Source: Hybos culiciformis (taxonomy: Eukaryota; Arthropoda; Insecta; Diptera; Hybotidae). From it: a stretch of 64,000 nt of DNA. This document shows positions 60,094 through 64,000 of this stretch, one piece after another. The notes below the pieces were generated by a model. That model was given only the letters and a program-made list of their open reading frames with translations. It had not been told where the DNA came from and did no database searches. A program made the translations under genes and the position numbers. Positions within the stretch are counted from its first letter, which is position 1; each line of letters opens with the position of its first letter. The stretch is from the NCBI GenBank assembly GCA_964007475.1, contig OZ023273.1, positions 132,984,732 through 133,048,731 of the forward strand, written 5' to 3'.

Positions 60094-61466
60094 AATAGTA
60101 GATTACAATACATGTTAAGAAAATTTGTTATTCTTGCGAGTTGTGTATACACACAAACACATAGACACGAGTCATGTTTATATCACGAGACCGAAGGTCG
60201 AGTGATATAATATTGACGAGTAATATATTGACGAGTATAATATTGTGTTTGTGTGTATACACAACGAGCTGTATAACAAATTTGATTAACATGTATTGTA
60301 TACTGCTTTAATGTGCATGGGAGAGGGAGTTGAAAACAATACATTTACAATGAAAAAAATAAACAAAAAAGTTCAAAATGAAGCAAGGAAATAAAATTTA
60401 ATTAATACGGAAGTAAATTTATTTCTCGAAATGATTTCAAACCGGATGATTTAAGATCAGCTAATTCCTAAAATATTAAAAAAAAATTAGTAATTTTTCA
60501 AAAAAAAATTATTCATTTCCTTTTTTGCAAAAAAAAAAATCGAATAATTCTTTTTTAGAAAAATTACTAATTTTTTTTTTATTATTTTAGGAACTAATGG
60601 TCTTCTTAAATTTTATTTAATTTTATTTTTAATTATTAAAAAAAATAATAATAATTTTATAATTATTTTTTTTATAATTAAAAATAAAATCAAATAATAA
60701 TTATATAATTATAATTTATATTTACAATAAATAATCTCGTTGTTGCTGCCATTTTCCTCGTTTGTTGATAAAAGAAAAAAAAATTCTTGACATTTGACAG
60801 ACAGCAAACTTTATAATAACAACAAAGATATTTTCAGGGTTACCATTGTTCTATTTTTATTCATTTTGTTTTTTTGAATAAAAATAAGTGCAATTTTTGA
60901 AGTGTGGTTTAAATTTTTGTACTAAAATCCAACCACACTCGTTTAAACATTTAGTAGTAGAGGATCGAAGATCCTTTAAAAATAGTAGATTGAAACACAT
61001 GTTAAGAAAATTCATTGACTGATCGACTGGCCGCTTTTAAGAAAAAAAAAAATAGCCGCGTATTTTTTTATTGGTTCTTTTTTTCTTTTTTTTTGTTTGC
61101 TCAGAGGTAAAATATAGATTAGCTCAGAGGGAAAATATAGATTTTAGCATTATAAACTAAGCTTTGTTTGACATTGATATGATGCATGTGAGAGGTATAC
61201 ATTTGCAATTTTTTTTTTTTTTTTGTTATTTGTCTGTATTGAAATATTGGTAGTGTGAGTGATATTATTTATGTTTATAGTTTTACGCAGTTCAAAATGA
61301 AGAATGTAAATACAATATAGAGCAATGTAAATACAATTTATATCACAGGGAAATGTAAATACAATTTACATTCCTCTATAATTGCATGTGTATTGATGCA
61401 TGTAATGGACCATTTACCGAGCTAAATTTGCGAATGTAAATACAACTTACCGAAGCCCTGCGCATT
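60094..61466 (+). mobile_element. PalR family, long form, copy 6
   Basis: The 1,373-bp element from AATAGTAGATT to GCGCATT is nearly the same as 30337-31666 over its whole length. Differences include a local duplication inside the palindrome at 60210-60245 (repeated ATTGACGAGTA-like units) that spoils symmetry, and small indels. It interrupts the right copy of the direct duplication. The uninterrupted left copy reads CCTGAATAAAAATTC where this reads CCTGAAT, element, AAAAATT. The insertion therefore added no visible target duplication longer than one base. Confidence 0.85.
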
Positions 61467-61760
61467 AAAAATTATTATAGACCTTTTGAAAATAATTTTC
61501 ATATTTTTTGCTTCAATTTATAAATGTTTTTTCACAATCAAATAAATATTTATATCATCAAATTTATTTATTTCATATTAATTAGTATTTTTATTAAATT
61601 TTGAGTATATTGTGATGCCTTTTGATCAAAAAAATATATAGAATAGTTATTCAAGATGATATTGTGAGGTATCTACTCTATAAGATTAAATGATAGTTTT
61701 TGTGTTTAAGAAAAGTTACAATTTTATTTTTTGCACACCTTACAAAACTTTCACAATGCG
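61467..61760. repeat. Direct duplication, right copy, PalR right flank
   Basis: Resumes the match to the left copy after the PalR insertion: AAAAATTATTATAG with 12248 onward, then TCACAATCAAATAAATATT with 12314 onward. More weakly, it matches 12835-12960 beyond PalR copy 2. Confidence 0.65.
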
Positions 61761-64000
61761 ATCTTCTCAATCGAGATGTTCTTACAAAAAAATTGAAATG
61801 CAATATTTTTATATTTATCACATAAAACAAGCTAGGATCAGTATTTTCAAGAATGGATAGAGGTTGTACAGTGACCTGCGGTGAGTCCACGATTTGAAAA
61901 ACAGCGTATAACTATTATACTGAGAAGACGAATTGTACTATTTCGTACGTCGTACCTTATTTCTTTTTTCCCAATATTATTATTTTTTTCACTAATTATA
62001 ATTTTTATATTCATGTTTTTGTGACCAATAAAAATGAACAAATAACTAGAGCTTATATACACTCGTCCATTATGTAGGTCACAAAAAAATTTAATCAAAA
62101 ATCCAAATTTACATATGAATAAAGTCCGAGATATATATTTATTCAATGAAAAATAAAAAAAAAAAAATTACGATATTCATTGGTGCATATTGAACATAAT
62201 TTTCTGGAGAAAAAATTTTATTCTTAAATTTTCATACATTTATCTCGGATACGTGACTTCATATAGTTATCATATCAATAAAAACTTATACTCTTTATTT
62301 TGGAAATTATTACAATTTTAAAAATGTGCTTATGTTATGTCCAAAAATAATATTAAATTTGTTTTTGCAATATATAACTTTTTTTAATATCCTGAAAATA
62401 TGTACTGCATAATACCTAAATTATGGTGTGTAACAAATTTTTGAACTTTGAAATACTTATTCGATAAATATTACAACACACACTGAAAAAAAAACTCGTT
62501 GGGAAATCAGCTATAAGGTTATAATTAAAACTGGAATATTTTCGGATAGTACGTACGTGCTCAAAATATTGCGTTTATTATTAAATTCATATAATAAACT
62601 CGTCCAAAAATGTATAGCAAATCGATTGTAGCAAAATTTGCTAGTCAAAAATTATAATTTTATTGTTTTTTCGAGCGAAAAATAAATAAGAAAAACAATT
62701 TTTTATGCAATATGAGATATAAGTTGCTGACAAGTTTTGCTATAATAATATGAATAGATAAATTAAAAACTAAAACTATTATCTATTTTTCCTTGCAATG
62801 ACAAATCCACTATATCGAGTTGAACTCTGTACGTCGCAAAAAATATACAGAAAATATATCTGCCGCAGTTAGTTTTTTCAGTGTACAGGCTGATATATGC
62901 TTATATAAATATGCCTATACTTTTGTATATAAACGTACTTTTGCCAAATTATTTGAAAATAAAATAAATATTTATTTCTTCTTATTATTGAAAAAAAAAA
63001 CAAATCGAACATAGAGTTTACATTTACAATCTCAACAGGATATTATGTTTGGAAGTATCCTTTAACCCTGCATGCTTTTGTTTAATATTATATTGCTTTA
63101 TTTCCTATTTTTGAATGAATTATAGTTTTTTTTAAAGATCTTTTGAAAGTGAAAATTTAAGAGCTTGTTTAATAATCTCATAATACCAGTGTTCTGATTT
63201 TTATTTTATTTTGCCCACGAAAAGTTTCTTAATTCCAAAATATTAGAAATTGAAATAGAATATCGCTCACTAATGTCAAAATTTTTATTTTTTAATTTTG
63301 CCACAGGAGCTTTATTTTTATTTTTTAAAATAAAATTTCGCTCTTCAATGTAAAATTAATTTTTCTTTTATATCGCCCTCAATATCACAATAAGAGAAAA
63401 GCTTTTTTGGTTTTCGCTGGGCCAAATTAAAAAAAAATTTTTGATACAATTCTCGCTCAAAAAAAATTAAATTTTTTTCCCTTTCTTAAAGTAAGAAATT
63501 TTTGTTTACGTTTGATGATAACAGGATAACAACCAACGAGTTAATTTTTTAAATAAAGGAATTATATTTAATAATTCATATAAAGTCATTTTAATATTTT
63601 AAAAATATAAAACTTATTTTGTTTGAAGGTGAGTTGTATTGTTTAAATTTAAAAACTATTCATATTTGTATAAATTTAAAAACTATTCAATTATATGCAC
63701 TCTTTTAAAAACATCCAAATTTTGTATTCAAAAGTTTCGTCCAGAATTTTAATTCTTAATACTAGGATTTTAACTCTTTAACTCTACTTAATTTTTCTAA
63801 TTCAATAAAAAAAAATTTCTGTATAAAAAAAATTTTTTTTGAAAGCATTATTTTTATAACTCATTTAATTTTTGGCTTACAATATTTCCATGAATTTTAC
63901 TCTTTGCAATCTTTAGATTTTTAATTAAATTTTCTACACAAAAAATTTCTTCTAGTTTAATATGGGAAGAAAAAAGGAACTCGAGTTAAGAAAATATTTT
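61761..64000. other. AT-rich noncoding stretch to window end
   Basis: No gene or bounded repeat recognised. Open frames at 61678-61890, 61847-62146 and 62820-63014 lack family motifs, splice context or conservation in the duplicated copy. From about 63200 to 63480, short units around TCGCTC plus AAAATTT-like tracts recur loosely four times, possibly a decayed minisatellite. Confidence 0.4.

Noticed and set aside
60210..60245. Local repeat of ATTGACGAGTA-like units considered as a separate element
   Set aside because: It is a small duplication within the palindrome arm of PalR copy 6, absent from the matching place in copy 5.

Overview
The window looks like intergenic DNA from an insect nuclear genome, most likely a dipteran or another insect with compact introns. 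By eye it is about three quarters A+T. The one clear host gene belongs to the insect-specific allergen-related (G12/nitrile-specifier-like) family. It has an arthropod TATA + TCAGT initiator promoter and a 59-bp GT-AG intron. No rRNA, tRNA, CRISPR array or bacterial-style operon was seen.

Layout. 1-18.8 kb is mostly AT-rich noncoding DNA. It holds two copies of a palindromic repeat family (PalR; 6.1 and 12.4 kb), a Harbinger-like MITE nested in the first, a hAT remnant with an 8-bp target duplication (16.6 kb) and a few possible exon or coding remnants (3.1, 11.2, 14.2 kb). 18,795-23,489 is a complete Ty3/Gypsy-type LTR retrotransposon on the minus strand: identical 206-bp LTRs, 5-bp target duplication, primer-binding site, polypurine tract and one 1,263-codon gag-pol frame. 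23.5-44 kb is dense in small elements: a foldback element carrying a 5S-rRNA-derived SINE and a long hairpin (27.8-29.0 kb), a long PalR copy (30.3-31.7 kb), a Helitron (32.45-33.32 kb), a TIR element with 32-bp ends (36.4 kb), a hAT (38.4 kb), two PalR copies in opposite orientation (39.9-41.2 kb), a Harbinger-like MITE (42.1 kb) and a foldback with arms of about 130 bp (43.3 kb). The allergen-family gene (45.1-45.95 kb, plus strand) lies next to a possible Cys-rich terminal exon on the opposite strand (44.5 kb). 47-64 kb is again mainly noncoding, with a palindromic MITE (47.1 kb) and a second long PalR copy (60.1-61.5 kb).

Beneath these insertions lie diverged segmental duplications. One is an inverted pair: blocks in 23.7-33.7 kb match, in reverse order and orientation, blocks in 35.1-51.7 kb. 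The other is a direct pair: blocks in 4-12.4 kb match blocks in 56.6-61.6 kb. Several mobile elements are present in only one partner, so the other approximates the empty site. This comparison dates the LTR element after the inverted duplication and suggests that PalR inserts without a recognisable target duplication.

Apart from the retrotransposon polyprotein and the allergen-family protein, nothing here is a confident protein-coding gene. Most small open frames are chance products of AT-rich DNA. All repeat matches were made by eye, so boundaries of diverged blocks are approximate.
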